NCBI RefSeq assembly: GCF_002995495.1
Contig: NZ_PVZV01000004.1
Coordinates: 248,001 to 312,000 of the forward strand
DNA length: 64,000 nt
Direction: 5' to 3'
Origin: Actinocorallia populi
GTDB taxonomy: Bacteria > Actinomycetota > Actinomycetes > Streptosporangiales > Streptosporangiaceae
Below, piece after piece: positions 49,239 to 59,469 of this stretch. The notes beneath the pieces were generated by a model. That model worked only from the letters and a program-made list of their open reading frames with translations. It ran no database searches and was not told the DNA's origin. How positions within the stretch are numbered: position 1 is the stretch's first letter; each line of letters opens with the position of its first letter. Both the position numbers and the translations under genes were made by a program.

Positions 49239-50315
49239 CTAGCGGCCGAAGTACCCCTTCTTCAGGCCGGTCTTGAAGGCGTTGATCCCGGCCTTGCTCC
49301 GCTCCACCCGGTAGTCGCCGTTGGGCCCCTCGTTCTTGCTCTGGTCCTTGTTGAACCAGATGAAGCCGATGACGTTGCGGTCGGCCGCGACGTTCTTCAG
49401 GAAGTCCCTGATCTGGCGCGGGCGGCTCTTGCCGGGCAGGGTGCTGACCTCGCCGATGATGATCGGCTTCTTGGTGAACTTGCGCAGCTGCTTGACGCTG
49501 GGCGTGAAGACCTTCGCGTAGGTGCTGGAGGTGCTGCGGTAGTAGCCGATCAGCCCGATCCAGTCGACATAGGCGTTGCCGGGGTAGAACTGCTTGAGCC
49601 CGACCTCGGCGCGGGGGCCGGTCTCGTTGGGCGACCACATCCAGATGGCGTTGGTCGCGCCCGCCTTGGTGAAGATGCCGTGCATGCGCTTCCAGGCCTT
49701 CTTGAAGTCGGAAGGCTTGTTCTTGTACTTGCACGCGGTGGCGGGCTGGGCGTTGTTCGGCCGGCTGCAGTAGCCCCACTCGTACCAGTCGCCGTTGAAC
49801 TCGTGGGCGAAGCTGATGGCCACCGGCATCTTGGCTGCCCGTACGTCCTTGGCCAGCTGCCTGATGTAGGCGTCCGCGCCCCCGTTGGCGATCTTCTTGA
49901 TGGTGATCTCGCCGTTCCAGTCGACCGGGTGGGCCTCCAGTTCCCACTGCGGGATGGCGCCGGCCTTCCAGATGCTCTGGGCCCATGCCTTGTCGAAGGG
50001 CGCGCCCCAGTTGGCGAACCCCTTGATGACGTTGGGCTTCTTCTTGCCGACCAGGCCGCCGAAGTACCTGGCTCCGGCGACGGGGGTCCGGTTGTCGTAC
50101 TGCGTGAACACGCCGACGTAGTCGCGGCGCGGGTAGAGGTACTTGTTCACGTTGACGACGCCCTTGGCGTTCTTCCGCTTGAAGCCCTTCGGCGCCTTGG
50201 CGTTGTGCTTGGCGGTCTTGTCGACCGCCGCGGAGACGCTTTGCGCGGGTAGGACACCGGCGGCGAGGGCCAGCGGAAGGGACAGGACGGCGAGACGGTG
50301 CAGGGCCTTCTTCAT
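49239..50315 (-). CDS. Secreted GH26-like glycoside hydrolase
   Basis: 358 aa. Signal peptide (LAVLSLPLALAAGVLPAQSVSA, cut near 30), then a TIM-barrel with Glu172 in SFAHEFNGDWYEWG (acid/base) and Glu289 in IIIGEVSTLPG (nucleophile), and WMWSPNETGP. The pattern fits clan A family 26 (beta-mannanase or mixed-linkage beta-glucanase type). Also related in style to the GH128-like gene elsewhere in this window. SD is weak. Probably degrades plant or microbial polysaccharide. Confidence 0.8.
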   Translation of the reverse strand: MKKALHRLAVLSLPLALAAGVLPAQSVSAAVDKTAKHNAKAPKGFKRKNAKGVVNVNKYLYPRRDYVGVFTQYDNRTPVAGARYFGGLVGKKKPNVIKGFANWGAPFDKAWAQSIWKAGAIPQWELEAHPVDWNGEITIKKIANGGADAYIRQLAKDVRAAKMPVAISFAHEFNGDWYEWGYCSRPNNAQPATACKYKNKPSDFKKAWKRMHGIFTKAGATNAIWMWSPNETGPRAEVGLKQFYPGNAYVDWIGLIGYYRSTSSTYAKVFTPSVKQLRKFTKKPIIIGEVSTLPGKSRPRQIRDFLKNVAADRNVIGFIWFNKDQSKNEGPNGDYRVERSKAGINAFKTGLKKGYFGR

Positions 50316-50472
50316 ACGCTGAGTCGCTCCAGACGGAGTGAGGGCTTATGGGGAGGTTCGGCACGCTACCAGCGCAAAAGAAACTCGATCTTGTTTAGGG
50401 GGGTCTGTTATCTTAACGTGACCAAATTCGATGCAACGTTAAAGATCCAGATGTGTCTGGTGAGACCCTGTG

Positions 50473-50526
50473 AAAAAACATCGGTGCCGTGCCCGTCCGG
50501 GGCGACGGACGGGCACGGCACCGATG
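50473..50526 (-). terminator. Terminator of malic enzyme gene
   Basis: Perfect 20-bp stem (CATCGGTGCCGTGCCCGTCC and its complement) around eight bases, followed on the minus strand by TTTTTT. Confidence 0.9.
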
Positions 50527-50544
50527 ATCGGCGGCACGGAGCGG

Positions 50545-51723
50545 TCAGATCCGGTTGACGCCCTCCGCACGGGCCTGGGCGGACACCGCGGCCACGACGG
50601 CCGGGGCGACCCGCGGGTCGAACGGGCTGGGGATGATGTAGTCGGCGGCCAGCTCCCCGTCGGTCACGACGGCGGCCAGCGCCTCGGCCGCGGCGACCTT
50701 CATGCCCTCGGTGATCGAGTGGGCGCGGACGTCGAAGGCGCCCTTGAAGATGCCGGGGAAGGCGAGCACGTTGTTGATCTGGTTGGGGTGGTCGCTGCGG
50801 CCGGTGGCCACGACCCTGGCGTACTTGGCAGCCACGTCGGGCTCGACCTCGGGGGTCGGGTTCGACAGGGCGAAGACGATCGCGTCCTGGGCCATCGTGG
50901 CGATGGCGGACTCGGCGACGGTGGATCCGGACAGCCCGATGAAGAAGTCGGCTCCGCGCAGGGCCTCCTCGGTCGAGCCGGTCAGGCCCGCCTTGTTGGT
51001 GTCCTCCGCCAGGGCGCTCTTGACGCTGTTGAGTCCGTCGCGTCCCTGGTAGATCAGGCCCTTGCTGTCGGAGACGGCGATGTCGCCGACCCCGGCGTTG
51101 AGCAGGATGCGGCAGACCGCGACACCGGACGCGCCCGCGCCGGCGATCACGCCGCGCATCTGCGACAGCGGCTTGCCGATCAGCCGGGAGGCGTTCTTCA
51201 ACGCGGCCAGCGACACGATCGCGGTGCCGTGCTGGTCGTCGTGGAAGACCGGGATGTCCAGGGCGGCGCGCAGCCGGTCCTCGATCTCGAAGCAGCGCGG
51301 AGCGCTGATGTCCTCGAGGTTGATGCCGCCGAAGGACGGCGCCATGCGGATGACGGTGTCGACGATCTCGTCGACGTCGGTGGTGGCCAGCGCGATGGGC
51401 ACCGAGTCGACGCCGGCGAACTCCTTGAACAATAGGGACTTGCCCTCCATGACCGGCATGGAGGCGGCGGGCCCGATGTCGCCCAGGCCCAGGACGGCGG
51501 TGCCGTCGGTCACGACGGCGACGACCTTGGAGGTCCAGGTGTACTCGTGGGCCAGCTCGGGGTGGTCCGCGATCGCCGTGCAGACGCGGGCCACGCCGGG
51601 GGTGTAGGCAAGGGAGAGATCGTCCTTGTCCCGGACCGGGATGGTGGAGCGGACCTCGAGCTTGCCGCCGACGTGGATGGCGAAGGCCGGATCATTGGAG
51701 TAATCGGGAAGGTCAGTAGCCAC
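50545..51723 (-). CDS. NAD(P)-dependent malic enzyme
   Basis: 392-aa cytoplasmic enzyme that decarboxylates malate to pyruvate. Motifs: [64 protein letters not shown], and [14 protein letters not shown] for cofactor. Short bacterial type lacking the phosphotransacetylase domain. GTG start fits family N-terminus (MATDLPDY). Links TCA intermediates to pyruvate, near kgd. Confidence 0.93.
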   Translation of the reverse strand: MATDLPDYSNDPAFAIHVGGKLEVRSTIPVRDKDDLSLAYTPGVARVCTAIADHPELAHEYTWTSKVVAVVTDGTAVLGLGDIGPAASMPVMEGKSLLFKEFAGVDSVPIALATTDVDEIVDTVIRMAPSFGGINLEDISAPRCFEIEDRLRAALDIPVFHDDQHGTAIVSLAALKNASRLIGKPLSQMRGVIAGAGASGVAVCRILLNAGVGDIAVSDSKGLIYQGRDGLNSVKSALAEDTNKAGLTGSTEEALRGADFFIGLSGSTVAESAIATMAQDAIVFALSNPTPEVEPDVAAKYARVVATGRSDHPNQINNVLAFPGIFKGAFDVRAHSITEGMKVAAAEALAAVVTDGELAADYIIPSPFDPRVAPAVVAAVSAQARAEGVNRI

Positions 51724-51962
51724 AGCGACCCCACTCAGACAAAGTTTCGGAAGTTCGGGCGGGTACCGGACAGACACCCGGCCACGCGGTGTGTGGGGGG
51801 TGTGTGGGCGCTCGCCTCTCGACGTACACGGGGGTCACCCGTCAAGCGATTGTGGCACACGGCCGCGTGAGTTCAAACTTTGGGGGGCGGGTGTGGAATA
51901 TGTCACGTCTGTCCGGTTCGGTTGTGAGGTTTTCGTGACCTGCGAGGGTGACCGTCTCCCGT

Positions 51963-51968
51963 TAAGCT
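51963..51968 (+). promoter_or_regulatory. -10 box TAAGCT before sulfotransferase gene
   Basis: TAAGCT lies eight bases before the ATG; no SD. Confidence 0.4.
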
Positions 51969-51976
51969 GCCGCAGC

Positions 51977-53026
51977 ATGGAGAAATATTCGTCACATGAT
52001 GCAACCCAGCCGGGGGCTGATGTGTCCGGCTCCAGCGACGGCTCGGGACCCCCGGTCATCGTCGGCGGTTGCCCTCGTTCGGGGACGACATTGCTCCGGA
52101 GCATGCTCAACAGCCATCCCCATCTGGCGGTGCCGCACGAGACGGCCTTCATCGTTCCGCTGTACCGCAAGCGGGATTCGTTCGGTGATCTTGCGGACCC
52201 CGACAACCGCCGCAAGGTCGCCGAATGGATCGTGAAGGACAAGAAGTCCCGGAACGAGCGGCTCAAGGCGACGCCCGAGGAGCTCGTCGAGGCGGCCCTG
52301 CAGTCGCCTCCGACACTCGGTTCCATCCTTGCCGCCTGCTTCGCGTTGAACGCCCGCAACCACGGCAAGCCCCGCTGGGGGGACAAGCGGCCCTCGCACG
52401 CCTGGAACCTCAACGCGATATTCGACCTCTTCCCCGACGCGCAGTACGTCAACGTGATCCGCGACCCGCGCGCCTGCGCGGCCTCCATGAACCGGGTCGG
52501 CTGGAGCTGGGGCGGGGTGGAGTCGGCGACCGAGATGTGGCAGCGGGCGATCGTCTCGGCGGAGGCATGGCGCCGCAAGCTGCCCCGGGAGCAGTACCTC
52601 GACGTCTACTACGAGGAGCTGGTGCGCGACCCGCGGACGGTCCTGGGCCGGGTCTGCGCCTTCCTGGGCCTGGACCCCGCCGGGATCGACTCCATGCTGG
52701 AGTACCACCAGGACCCCGAGCGCCCCACCGGCACCCCCTTCAAGGAGATCTCCAAGCCGGTCACCACCGAGTCCATGCACTCCTGGGAGTCCCAGCTGTC
52801 CGGCACCGACGTGGCGCTGATCGAGGAGGTGGTGGGCGAGGAGATGCGCCGGCACGGCTACGAGCCGACCGGCACGCGCGTCCCGGTCCCCAAGGAGCGG
52901 ATGAAGGCGTTCCGGCGGATCCGCTCCAGCCGCAGCAAGCAGGTGCGCAAGCGCCAGCTGGTCGAGGTCAAGCGCATGGTCACCTACCGGCGGCCGTCCG
53001 CCGACCAGACCCGCGGCGGATCCTGA
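51977..53026 (+). CDS. PAPS-dependent sulfotransferase
   Basis: 349 aa. The 5'-phosphosulfate loop is GGCPRSGTTLL at 30-40; the 3'-phosphate site is VIRDPRACAASMNRVGW; the C-terminus is basic (KQVRKRQLVEVKR). Transfers sulfate from PAPS to a carbohydrate, lipid or protein hydroxyl. Substrate unknown; possibly a surface glycolipid or cell-wall polymer. Probably leaderless. Confidence 0.85.
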   Translation: MEKYSSHDATQPGADVSGSSDGSGPPVIVGGCPRSGTTLLRSMLNSHPHLAVPHETAFIVPLYRKRDSFGDLADPDNRRKVAEWIVKDKKSRNERLKATPEELVEAALQSPPTLGSILAACFALNARNHGKPRWGDKRPSHAWNLNAIFDLFPDAQYVNVIRDPRACAASMNRVGWSWGGVESATEMWQRAIVSAEAWRRKLPREQYLDVYYEELVRDPRTVLGRVCAFLGLDPAGIDSMLEYHQDPERPTGTPFKEISKPVTTESMHSWESQLSGTDVALIEEVVGEEMRRHGYEPTGTRVPVPKERMKAFRRIRSSRSKQVRKRQLVEVKRMVTYRRPSADQTRGGS

Positions 53027-53112
53027 ACGTCCCGCGAAGCGCTGAGGCCGGTGCCGGGGCCCCGACGACCCCCGCACCGGCCTCTCGCCGTTCTGCGGCG
53101 TTTCGCGGCGGC

Positions 53113-53301
53113 TCAGCCGTCCCCGTCGTCGTCATCGTCGTCGAGCCGGGCCAGCCAGGTGGCCAGCCGCTCGACCGGGATCTCGAAATCCGGGTTGAGG
53201 TCGACGAACTCGCGGAGCCGCTCGGCGACCCAGGCCAGGGAGACCTCCTCCTCGCCGCGTCGGGCCGCCAGCTCCTCGATGCCGCGGTCGGTGAAGTACA
53301 C
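53113..53301 (-). CDS. Small DUF6104-like protein
   Basis: 62 aa: YFTDRGIEELAARRGEEEVSLAWVAERLREFVDLNPDFE and an Asp-rich tail. Recognised by wording as a conserved actinobacterial family usually found next to kgd. GTG start behind GGAAGGAGGAAG. Function unknown; perhaps regulatory for Kgd by association only. Confidence 0.75.
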   Translation of the reverse strand: MYFTDRGIEELAARRGEEEVSLAWVAERLREFVDLNPDFEIPVERLATWLARLDDDDDDGDG

Positions 53302-53345
53302 GGTGCTTCCTCCTTCCGGCCGCGTCCGCCAGGACGCGGTGAGAG

Positions 53346-53378
53346 CCAGAAGGCCCCGGCGGAGCCGGGGCCTTCTGG
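53346..53378. terminator. Terminator of kgd
   Basis: 15-bp perfect stem CCAGAAGGCCCCGGC and complement, three-base loop, placed between kgd stop and the small protein start. Confidence 0.8.
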
Positions 53379-53390
53379 TGTGTGCACGGG

Positions 53391-56300
53391 TCAGTCGCCG
53401 GGGAACAGGCGCGCGAGCATCGCCTCCTGCTCGGCCTGGTGCCGCTTCGCCGAGCCCACCGCGGGGGAGGACGAGGCGGGGCGGGAGACCAGGTTCAGCT
53501 TCCGGCCGTCCAGGTAGTTCCACAGGACCAGGGCGAAGAAGGGCCAGGCGCCCATGTTCTTCGGCTCGTCCTGGACGTAGGTGATCTCCACGTCCTGCGG
53601 GTACTTGGCCAGCTCGGCCTTGATCTCGTCGATCGGCGACGGGTAGAGCCGCTCGATCCGGATCACCGCGGTGTCGTCGGCGCCCTTCTTGTCGCGGGCG
53701 GCGACCACGTCGTAGTAGATCTTGCCGGTGGTGAACAGCACCCGCCTGACCTTGGCCGGGTCGGCCTTGGGGTCGCTGATGACCGGCTGGAACGCGCCGC
53801 CGGTGAACTCCTCGACCGGCGAGGACGCCGCCTTGGAGCGCAGGAGCGACTTGGGCGTGAAGACGATCAGCGGCTTGTTGCGGCCCGACAGCGCGTGCCA
53901 GCGCAGCATGTGGAAGTAGTTCGCCGACGAGGTCGGGTAGACGACCGTCATGTTGTCCTGGGCGCACAGCTGCAGGTACCGCTCGATGCGGGCGGAGCTG
54001 TGGTCCGGGCCCTGGCCCTCGTAACCGTGCGGCAGCAGCAGGGTCACCGAGGAGCGCTGGCCCCACTTCTGCTCGCCGGAGGAGATGAACTCGTCCACGA
54101 TCGACTGGGCGCCGTTGGCGAAGTCGCCGAACTGGGCCTCCCACAGCACCAGGGCGTCCGGCCGCTGCAGCGAGTAGCCGTACTCGAAGCCCATCGCCGC
54201 GAACTCGCTGAGCAGCGAGTCGTGCACGTAGAACTTCGTGGTGCCCTGGAAGAACTTCGACAGCGGGACGTGGGTCTCGCCGGTCTTGCGGTCGACCAGC
54301 ACGGAGTGGCGCTGGCCGAAGGTGCCGCGCTGGACGTCCTGGCCCACCAGGCGCACCGGGTGGCCGTCCATCAGCAGGGAGCCGAAGGCCAGCAGCTCGC
54401 CGGTGGCCCAGTCGACGGCGTTGTCGTCGATCATCTTGACCCGGCGGTCCAGGATCGGCTGGAGCCGCGGGTGCACGGTGAAGCCCTCGGGCAGCTCCAC
54501 CTGGGTGTTGATGATCTCCTTGACCGTCTCCAGCGGGATCGCCGAGCCGACCGCCCCGTGGTCGATCGGGATGCGGTCCTCGTCCGGCGGGCGCACCACC
54601 GAGCCGGGCACGTTGGGCTGGCCGGTGGCCTCGCGCACCTCGGCGAAGGCGCGCTCGAGCTGCTGCTGGTAGTCCTGCAGCGCCTGCTCGGCCTCCTCGA
54701 CGGTGATGTCGCCGCGGCCGATGAGCGCCTCGGTGTAGAGCTTGCGCACCGAGCGCTTGGCGTCGATCAGGTCGTACATCAGCGGCTGGGTGAACGAGGG
54801 GTTGTCCGACTCGTTGTGGCCACGGCGCCGGTAGCAGATCATGTCGATGACGACGTCCTTCTTGAACGCCTGCCGGTACTCGAAGGCCAGCCTGGCGACC
54901 CGGGCGCAGGCCTCGGGGTCGTCGCCGTTGACATGGAAGATCGGCGCCTGGATCATCCGCGCCACGTCGGTGGAGTACACCGAGGAGCGGGAGTACTCGG
55001 GCGCGGTGGTGAAGCCGACCTGGTTGTTGACCACGATGTGCACGGTGCCGCCGGTGCGGTAGCCGCGCAGCTGGGACAGGTTGAGGGTCTCGGCGACCAC
55101 GCCCTGCCCGGCGAACGCTGCGTCGCCGTGGATGAGGATCGGCAGCACCGAGAAGCCGGCCTCGCCGGTGTCGATGACGTCCTGCTTGGCGCGCACGACG
55201 CCCTCCAGGACCGGGTCGACCGCCTCCAGGTGGGAGGGGTTGGCCACCAGCGAGGTCTGGATGTCGTGCCCGTCCCAGGAGTGGAACTCCCCGGCCGCGC
55301 CCAGGTGGTACTTCACGTCGCCGGAGCCCTGCGCCGAGCGCGGGTCGAGGTTGCCCTCGAACTCGCCGAAGATCTGCGAGTAGGACTTGCCGACGATGTT
55401 GGCCAGCACGTTGAGGCGGCCGCGGTGGGCCATGCCGATGACGGCCTCTTCCAGGCGGGCCTTGGCCGCCGCCGAGATCACCGCGTCCAGCAGCGGGATC
55501 AGCGACTCGCCGCCCTCCAGCGAGAAGCGCTTCTGGCCGACGAACTTGGTCTGCAGGAAGGTCTCGAACGCCTCGGCGGAGTTGAGCCGCCGCAGGATGT
55601 GCAGCTGCTCCTCGCGGGTGGGCGGGTCGAAGGGGACCTCGACGCGCTCCTGGATCCAGGCGCGCTCCTCCGGGTCCTGGATGTGCATGTACTCGATGCC
55701 GATGGTGCGGCAGTAGGAGTCGCGCACCACGCCCAGGATGTCGCGCAGCTTCATGGTGGGCCTGCCGCCGAAGCCGCCGGTGGCGAACTCCCGCTCCAGG
55801 TCCCACAGGGTCAGCCCGTGCTGGAGGATGTCCAGGTCGGGGTGGCGGCGCTGGCGGTACTCCAGCGGGTCGGTGTCGGCCATGAGGTGGCCGCGGACCC
55901 GGTAGGCGTGGATCAGCTCGTGGACCCGCGCGACCTTCGCGATGTCGTTCTCGTGGCTCGCGGAGATGTCCTGGACCCAGCGGACCGGCTCGTAGGGGAT
56001 CCGCAGCGACTCGAAGATCTCGTCGTAGAAGCCGTCCTCGCCCAGCAGCAGCTGGTGGATGCGGCGCAGGAAGTCGCCCGACTGCGCACCCTGGATGATG
56101 CGGTGGTCGTAGGTCGACGTGATCGTCATGATCTTGCTGATCGCGGCGCGCGCCAGGGTCTCCACCGAGGAGCCGGAGAACTCCGCCGGGTACTCCATGG
56201 CGCCGATGCCGATGATCGTGCCCTGTCCCGGCATGAGGCGCGGCACCGAGTGCACGGTGCCGATGGTGCCGGGGTTGGTCAGGCTGATCGTGGTGCCCTG

Positions 56301-57056
56301 GAAGTCCTCCAGGGTGAGCTTGTTGGCCCGCGCCTTGCGGACGATCTCCTCGTAGGCGGCCCAGAACTGGCGGAAGTCCAGCGTCTCGGCCGACTTGACC
56401 GAGGGCACCACCAGCTGGCGCTGGCCGTCGGACTTCTTCAGGTCGATCGCCAGGCCGAAGTTCACGTGCTCCGGCCGCACCAGGGTGGGCTTGCCGTCCA
56501 CCTCGGTGTAGTAGGAGTTCATCTCGGGCATCGACTTGAGCGCCTGGACGACCGCGTAGCCGATCAAGTGGGTGAAGGAGATCTTGCCGCCGCGCCCGCG
56601 CTTCAGGTGGTTGTTGATCACAATGCGGTTGTCGATCAGCAGCTTGGCCGGGACGGCGCGCACACTCGTGGCGGTGGGGACCGCCAGGCTGTTCTCCATG
56701 TTGGTCACGGTCCGCGCCGCGACCCCGCGCAGTTTCACCTCCTCGGCGCCTACCGCCACCGGGGCGGGGGGCTGCGCCGCCTTGGGCGCGGCCGGTGCGG
56801 GGGCCTGGGGGGCGGCGGCCTTGGGGGCCGCCGGGGCCTGGGCGGCCTTCTGGGGGGCCTGGGACGGCGCCGCTGGCGTGGCGCCGTTCACGGGTACGTT
56901 GGGCTTTGAGCCCGGTTGGTAGTCCGCGAAGAAGCTCCACCAGGCCTTGTCAACCTTCTCAGGGTCTTCCAAGTACTTCTGGTAGAGCTCATCGACCAAC
57001 CACTCGTTGGCGCCGAAATCACTAAGACCGGCAGGGGTGTGCGACTCGCTCGACAC
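53391..57056 (-). CDS. kgd: Multifunctional 2-oxoglutarate decarboxylase/dehydrogenase E1 with E2-type domain
   Basis: 1221-aa Kgd/SucA of actinobacteria. N-terminal [27 protein letters not shown] segment, Pro/Ala linker, E2-like acyltransferase core (~125-340; [23 protein letters not shown]), then E1 (from ~385): [108 protein letters not shown]. Decarboxylates 2-oxoglutarate and feeds succinyl groups with GarA control by known precedent. No E2 or E3 partner genes nearby. GTG start. Confidence 0.96.
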   Translation of the reverse strand: MSSESHTPAGLSDFGANEWLVDELYQKYLEDPEKVDKAWWSFFADYQPGSKPNVPVNGATPAAPSQAPQKAAQAPAAPKAAAPQAPAPAAPKAAQPPAPVAVGAEEVKLRGVAARTVTNMENSLAVPTATSVRAVPAKLLIDNRIVINNHLKRGRGGKISFTHLIGYAVVQALKSMPEMNSYYTEVDGKPTLVRPEHVNFGLAIDLKKSDGQRQLVVPSVKSAETLDFRQFWAAYEEIVRKARANKLTLEDFQGTTISLTNPGTIGTVHSVPRLMPGQGTIIGIGAMEYPAEFSGSSVETLARAAISKIMTITSTYDHRIIQGAQSGDFLRRIHQLLLGEDGFYDEIFESLRIPYEPVRWVQDISASHENDIAKVARVHELIHAYRVRGHLMADTDPLEYRQRRHPDLDILQHGLTLWDLEREFATGGFGGRPTMKLRDILGVVRDSYCRTIGIEYMHIQDPEERAWIQERVEVPFDPPTREEQLHILRRLNSAEAFETFLQTKFVGQKRFSLEGGESLIPLLDAVISAAAKARLEEAVIGMAHRGRLNVLANIVGKSYSQIFGEFEGNLDPRSAQGSGDVKYHLGAAGEFHSWDGHDIQTSLVANPSHLEAVDPVLEGVVRAKQDVIDTGEAGFSVLPILIHGDAAFAGQGVVAETLNLSQLRGYRTGGTVHIVVNNQVGFTTAPEYSRSSVYSTDVARMIQAPIFHVNGDDPEACARVARLAFEYRQAFKKDVVIDMICYRRRGHNESDNPSFTQPLMYDLIDAKRSVRKLYTEALIGRGDITVEEAEQALQDYQQQLERAFAEVREATGQPNVPGSVVRPPDEDRIPIDHGAVGSAIPLETVKEIINTQVELPEGFTVHPRLQPILDRRVKMIDDNAVDWATGELLAFGSLLMDGHPVRLVGQDVQRGTFGQRHSVLVDRKTGETHVPLSKFFQGTTKFYVHDSLLSEFAAMGFEYGYSLQRPDALVLWEAQFGDFANGAQSIVDEFISSGEQKWGQRSSVTLLLPHGYEGQGPDHSSARIERYLQLCAQDNMTVVYPTSSANYFHMLRWHALSGRNKPLIVFTPKSLLRSKAASSPVEEFTGGAFQPVISDPKADPAKVRRVLFTTGKIYYDVVAARDKKGADDTAVIRIERLYPSPIDEIKAELAKYPQDVEITYVQDEPKNMGAWPFFALVLWNYLDGRKLNLVSRPASSSPAVGSAKRHQAEQEAMLARLFPGD

Positions 57057-57264
57057 GGCGGAGATCGCCCTCTTCCGCAGCTCGCAGGTGGGTTCTAAAC
57101 GTTCATAAGGCTACTCGCCTCAACGAGCGTGTGCGGCGTCGTTTCCACTGCGCAGGGGAATACGGACATCCCTCCGGGCGAGAGAAGGCGGATAAAACGC
57201 GCGTCGAAGCGATCACGACGGGACTTCTCCCGCGAGCGGGGGCGTGACGGAGGACACCTTCAAC

Positions 57265-58326
57265 CTACCCGCGATTTCGGATGCCCCCGCCGAACCGTCC
57301 GGGGAGCAGGGGCAGGTCGAGCAGGGTGCGGACGCCGGGAGGGGCGGCGCACACCGCGGCGATGGAGTTCAGCGCGTGGCCGGCCGCGGCCGTGACGCCG
57401 TTGCCGATCCAGTCCTCGCCCAGGGTCAGGGACATCGAGGGGGTGCCCTGGACGCGCAGCGCGTAACCCGGCTCGTACCAGTCGCCGATGCGGCGGGCGT
57501 CGGCCTTGCGGGCGATCTCCAGGGTGATCAGCGGGAACCCGCCCGCCCGGCCGGTGAGGGTCCAGCGGTCGGCGGCGACGGTGCCGCGGGGGACGGGGCC
57601 GGCGGCGACGGCGAAGTCCTCGCGGGCGTGCAGGTACTCGTGGTCGAGGTCGACGTCGTCCAGCTCCACCCCCAGCGCGGCGGCCAGCAGGTGCAGGCTC
57701 TCGGTGTACAGGCCGCGCATCAGGCTCCTGCCCTGGGGGAGGGCGGCGGTGTACTCCTCCTCGGTCTTGCCGAACCCGCTCAGCTCGTGGACGATCCGGC
57801 GGGAGGGGTGCCCGGCGAGGTCGTAGCAGTCGCGGACGTAGAGGTGGTCCACCCGGCGGGCCAGCCCGCTCAGCACCAGCGGGAGCTTCTCGCCGGTGAA
57901 GCCGGGGTTGATGCCGGTGCCGTGGACGGACGTGCGGCCCTTGGCGCAGGCGTCCTCCAGGGCGCCCGTGAACTCGGGGCCGCGGGCGGGCGGGTAGACG
58001 AAACCGGTCAGCGAGACCACGTTCTTGCCCGACGCGAGCAGCCGGCAGACCGTGTCGAGGTCGTCGCCCCCGTAGAGGCGGCCGGGCAGGGGCGCGTAGA
58101 CCACGCAGTCCGCGTCCAGGGCGAGGATCTCGTCCGGGTCGTCGGTGGCGAGGACGCCCGCCGGAGCACGGCCGACCAGCGTCCCGGCGTCCGCGCCCCG
58201 CTTGGCGGGGTCGTAGACCCGCAGGCCCGCGAGGCGGAACTCCGGGCGGTCGAGCAGGCCGCGCAGGACGCTGCGGCCGATGGCGCCGCTGCCCCACTGC
58301 ACGACCCGCAGCGGTGCTGCTTCCAT
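57265..58326 (-). CDS. NAD(P)-dependent amine dehydrogenase-like oxidoreductase (DapB-type fold)
   Basis: 353 aa with WGSGAIGRSVLRGLLDR (Rossmann) and DCVVYAPLPGR, HGTGINPGFTGEKLPLVLS, resembling dihydrodipicolinate reductase N-terminal and 2,4-diaminopentanoate dehydrogenase-type proteins. Actual substrate unknown. ATG behind AGGAGAAACACC. Divergent from the SDR gene with 240 bases between, which hold an operator-like inverted repeat. Confidence 0.75.
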   Translation of the reverse strand: MEAAPLRVVQWGSGAIGRSVLRGLLDRPEFRLAGLRVYDPAKRGADAGTLVGRAPAGVLATDDPDEILALDADCVVYAPLPGRLYGGDDLDTVCRLLASGKNVVSLTGFVYPPARGPEFTGALEDACAKGRTSVHGTGINPGFTGEKLPLVLSGLARRVDHLYVRDCYDLAGHPSRRIVHELSGFGKTEEEYTAALPQGRSLMRGLYTESLHLLAAALGVELDDVDLDHEYLHAREDFAVAAGPVPRGTVAADRWTLTGRAGGFPLITLEIARKADARRIGDWYEPGYALRVQGTPSMSLTLGEDWIGNGVTAAAGHALNSIAAVCAAPPGVRTLLDLPLLPGRFGGGIRNRG

Positions 58327-58386
58327 GGAAGGTGTTTCTCCTGGGGTGGGGGAGGTCTCGGACCTTATCCCAAGAGATCCAAAGTT

Positions 58387-58403
58387 GTCTCAACATGAGA
58401 GAC
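58387..58403 (+). promoter_or_regulatory. Inverted repeat in the divergent SDR region
   Basis: GTCTC-N7-GAGAC between the oxidoreductase and SDR genes, TetR-operator-like. It is 60 bases from the oxidoreductase start and 165 from the SDR start. Confidence 0.45.
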
Positions 58404-58567
58404 GGAAAGGACCTTGGACCCGAACCGGGCACTTTCCTTCGGGGCCGCATTAGAGCAGGATTCGGTTTGCTGCTACCAATGGGTATTCCCGGGTGGTCGA
58501 CCGGCAGCGAACGAGTCCACCCCACCAGTTTGATCGGCCCAATGGCCCGGACATCAGGAGCGCACTC

Positions 58568-59467
58568 ATGAGTGAACTGCGGTACGACGGCAAGGTCGCC
58601 ATCATCACGGGCGCCGGGCACGGCCTCGGCCGCCAGCACGCACTGGAACTGGCCGCGCGCGGCGCCAAGGTCGTCGTGAACGACCTCGGCGGCGACCTCC
58701 ACGGCGACGGATCCTCCGCGGGCCCGGCCCAGGAGGTCGTGAACGAGATCGTCAAGAACGGCGGCGAGGCGGTCGCCAACGGCGGCAACGTCGCCACCGA
58801 GGAGGGCGCGGCCTCCATCGTCCAGACCGCGATCGACACGTTCGGACGCGTCGACATCCTCATCAACAACGCGGGCATCCTGCGCGACAAGTCCTTCAAG
58901 AACATGACCGTCGCCGAGTGGGACGCGGTCATCGCCGTGCACCTGCGCGGCGCCTACCTGGTCACCAAGGCCGCCTGGCCGCACCTGGTGGAGTCCGGCG
59001 CGGGCCGGATCGTCAACACCTCCTCCCCGGCCGGCCTGTTCGGCAACTTCGGCCAGGCCAACTACTCCACCGCCAAGATGGGCCTGGTGGGCTTCACCAA
59101 GACCATGGCGGCCGAGGGCGCCAAGAAGGGCGTCAGGGCCAACGCGATCGCCCCGGTGGCCTACACCCGGATGACCGCGGACCTGTTCCCGGCGGAGTTC
59201 GCCGACAAGCTCGGCGTCGAGCTGGTCACCCCGCTGGTGGCCTACCTGGCGCACGAGAGCGTGGCGGACAGCGGCCAGGTCTTCACCGTCGGCGGCGGCC
59301 GCATCGCGAAGATCTTCGTGGGCGAGGGCCCCGGCTTCACCAAGAAGGACGGCCTCTCCGTCGAGGACATCCGCGACAACTGGGAGGAGATCTCCGCGCA
59401 GGACCCGATGGCGGTGTTCGCCGGCATCCACGAGCAGACCGCGGCCACCTTCCAGGCCCTGCAGTAG
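58568..59467 (+). CDS. SDR oxidoreductase, peroxisomal multifunctional-type
   Basis: 299 aa with TGAGHGLG, NNAGILRDKSF and YSTAK as the cofactor and catalytic sites. The text NNAGILRDKSFKNMT and NDLGGDLHG resembles the 3-hydroxyacyl-CoA dehydrogenase domain of bacterial/peroxisomal MFE-2 proteins, so fatty-acyl or steroid beta-oxidation is likely. AGGAGC precedes the ATG. Next gene is enoyl-CoA hydratase two bases on, so an operon. Confidence 0.85.
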   Translation: MSELRYDGKVAIITGAGHGLGRQHALELAARGAKVVVNDLGGDLHGDGSSAGPAQEVVNEIVKNGGEAVANGGNVATEEGAASIVQTAIDTFGRVDILINNAGILRDKSFKNMTVAEWDAVIAVHLRGAYLVTKAAWPHLVESGAGRIVNTSSPAGLFGNFGQANYSTAKMGLVGFTKTMAAEGAKKGVRANAIAPVAYTRMTADLFPAEFADKLGVELVTPLVAYLAHESVADSGQVFTVGGGRIAKIFVGEGPGFTKKDGLSVEDIRDNWEEISAQDPMAVFAGIHEQTAATFQALQ

Positions 59468-59469
59468 GG

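Noticed and set aside
53382-56909. 1175-codon plus-strand frame opposite kgd
   Set aside because: Low-complexity Leu/Gly/Val/Asp text and no motif; kgd on the other strand has full-length domain matches.
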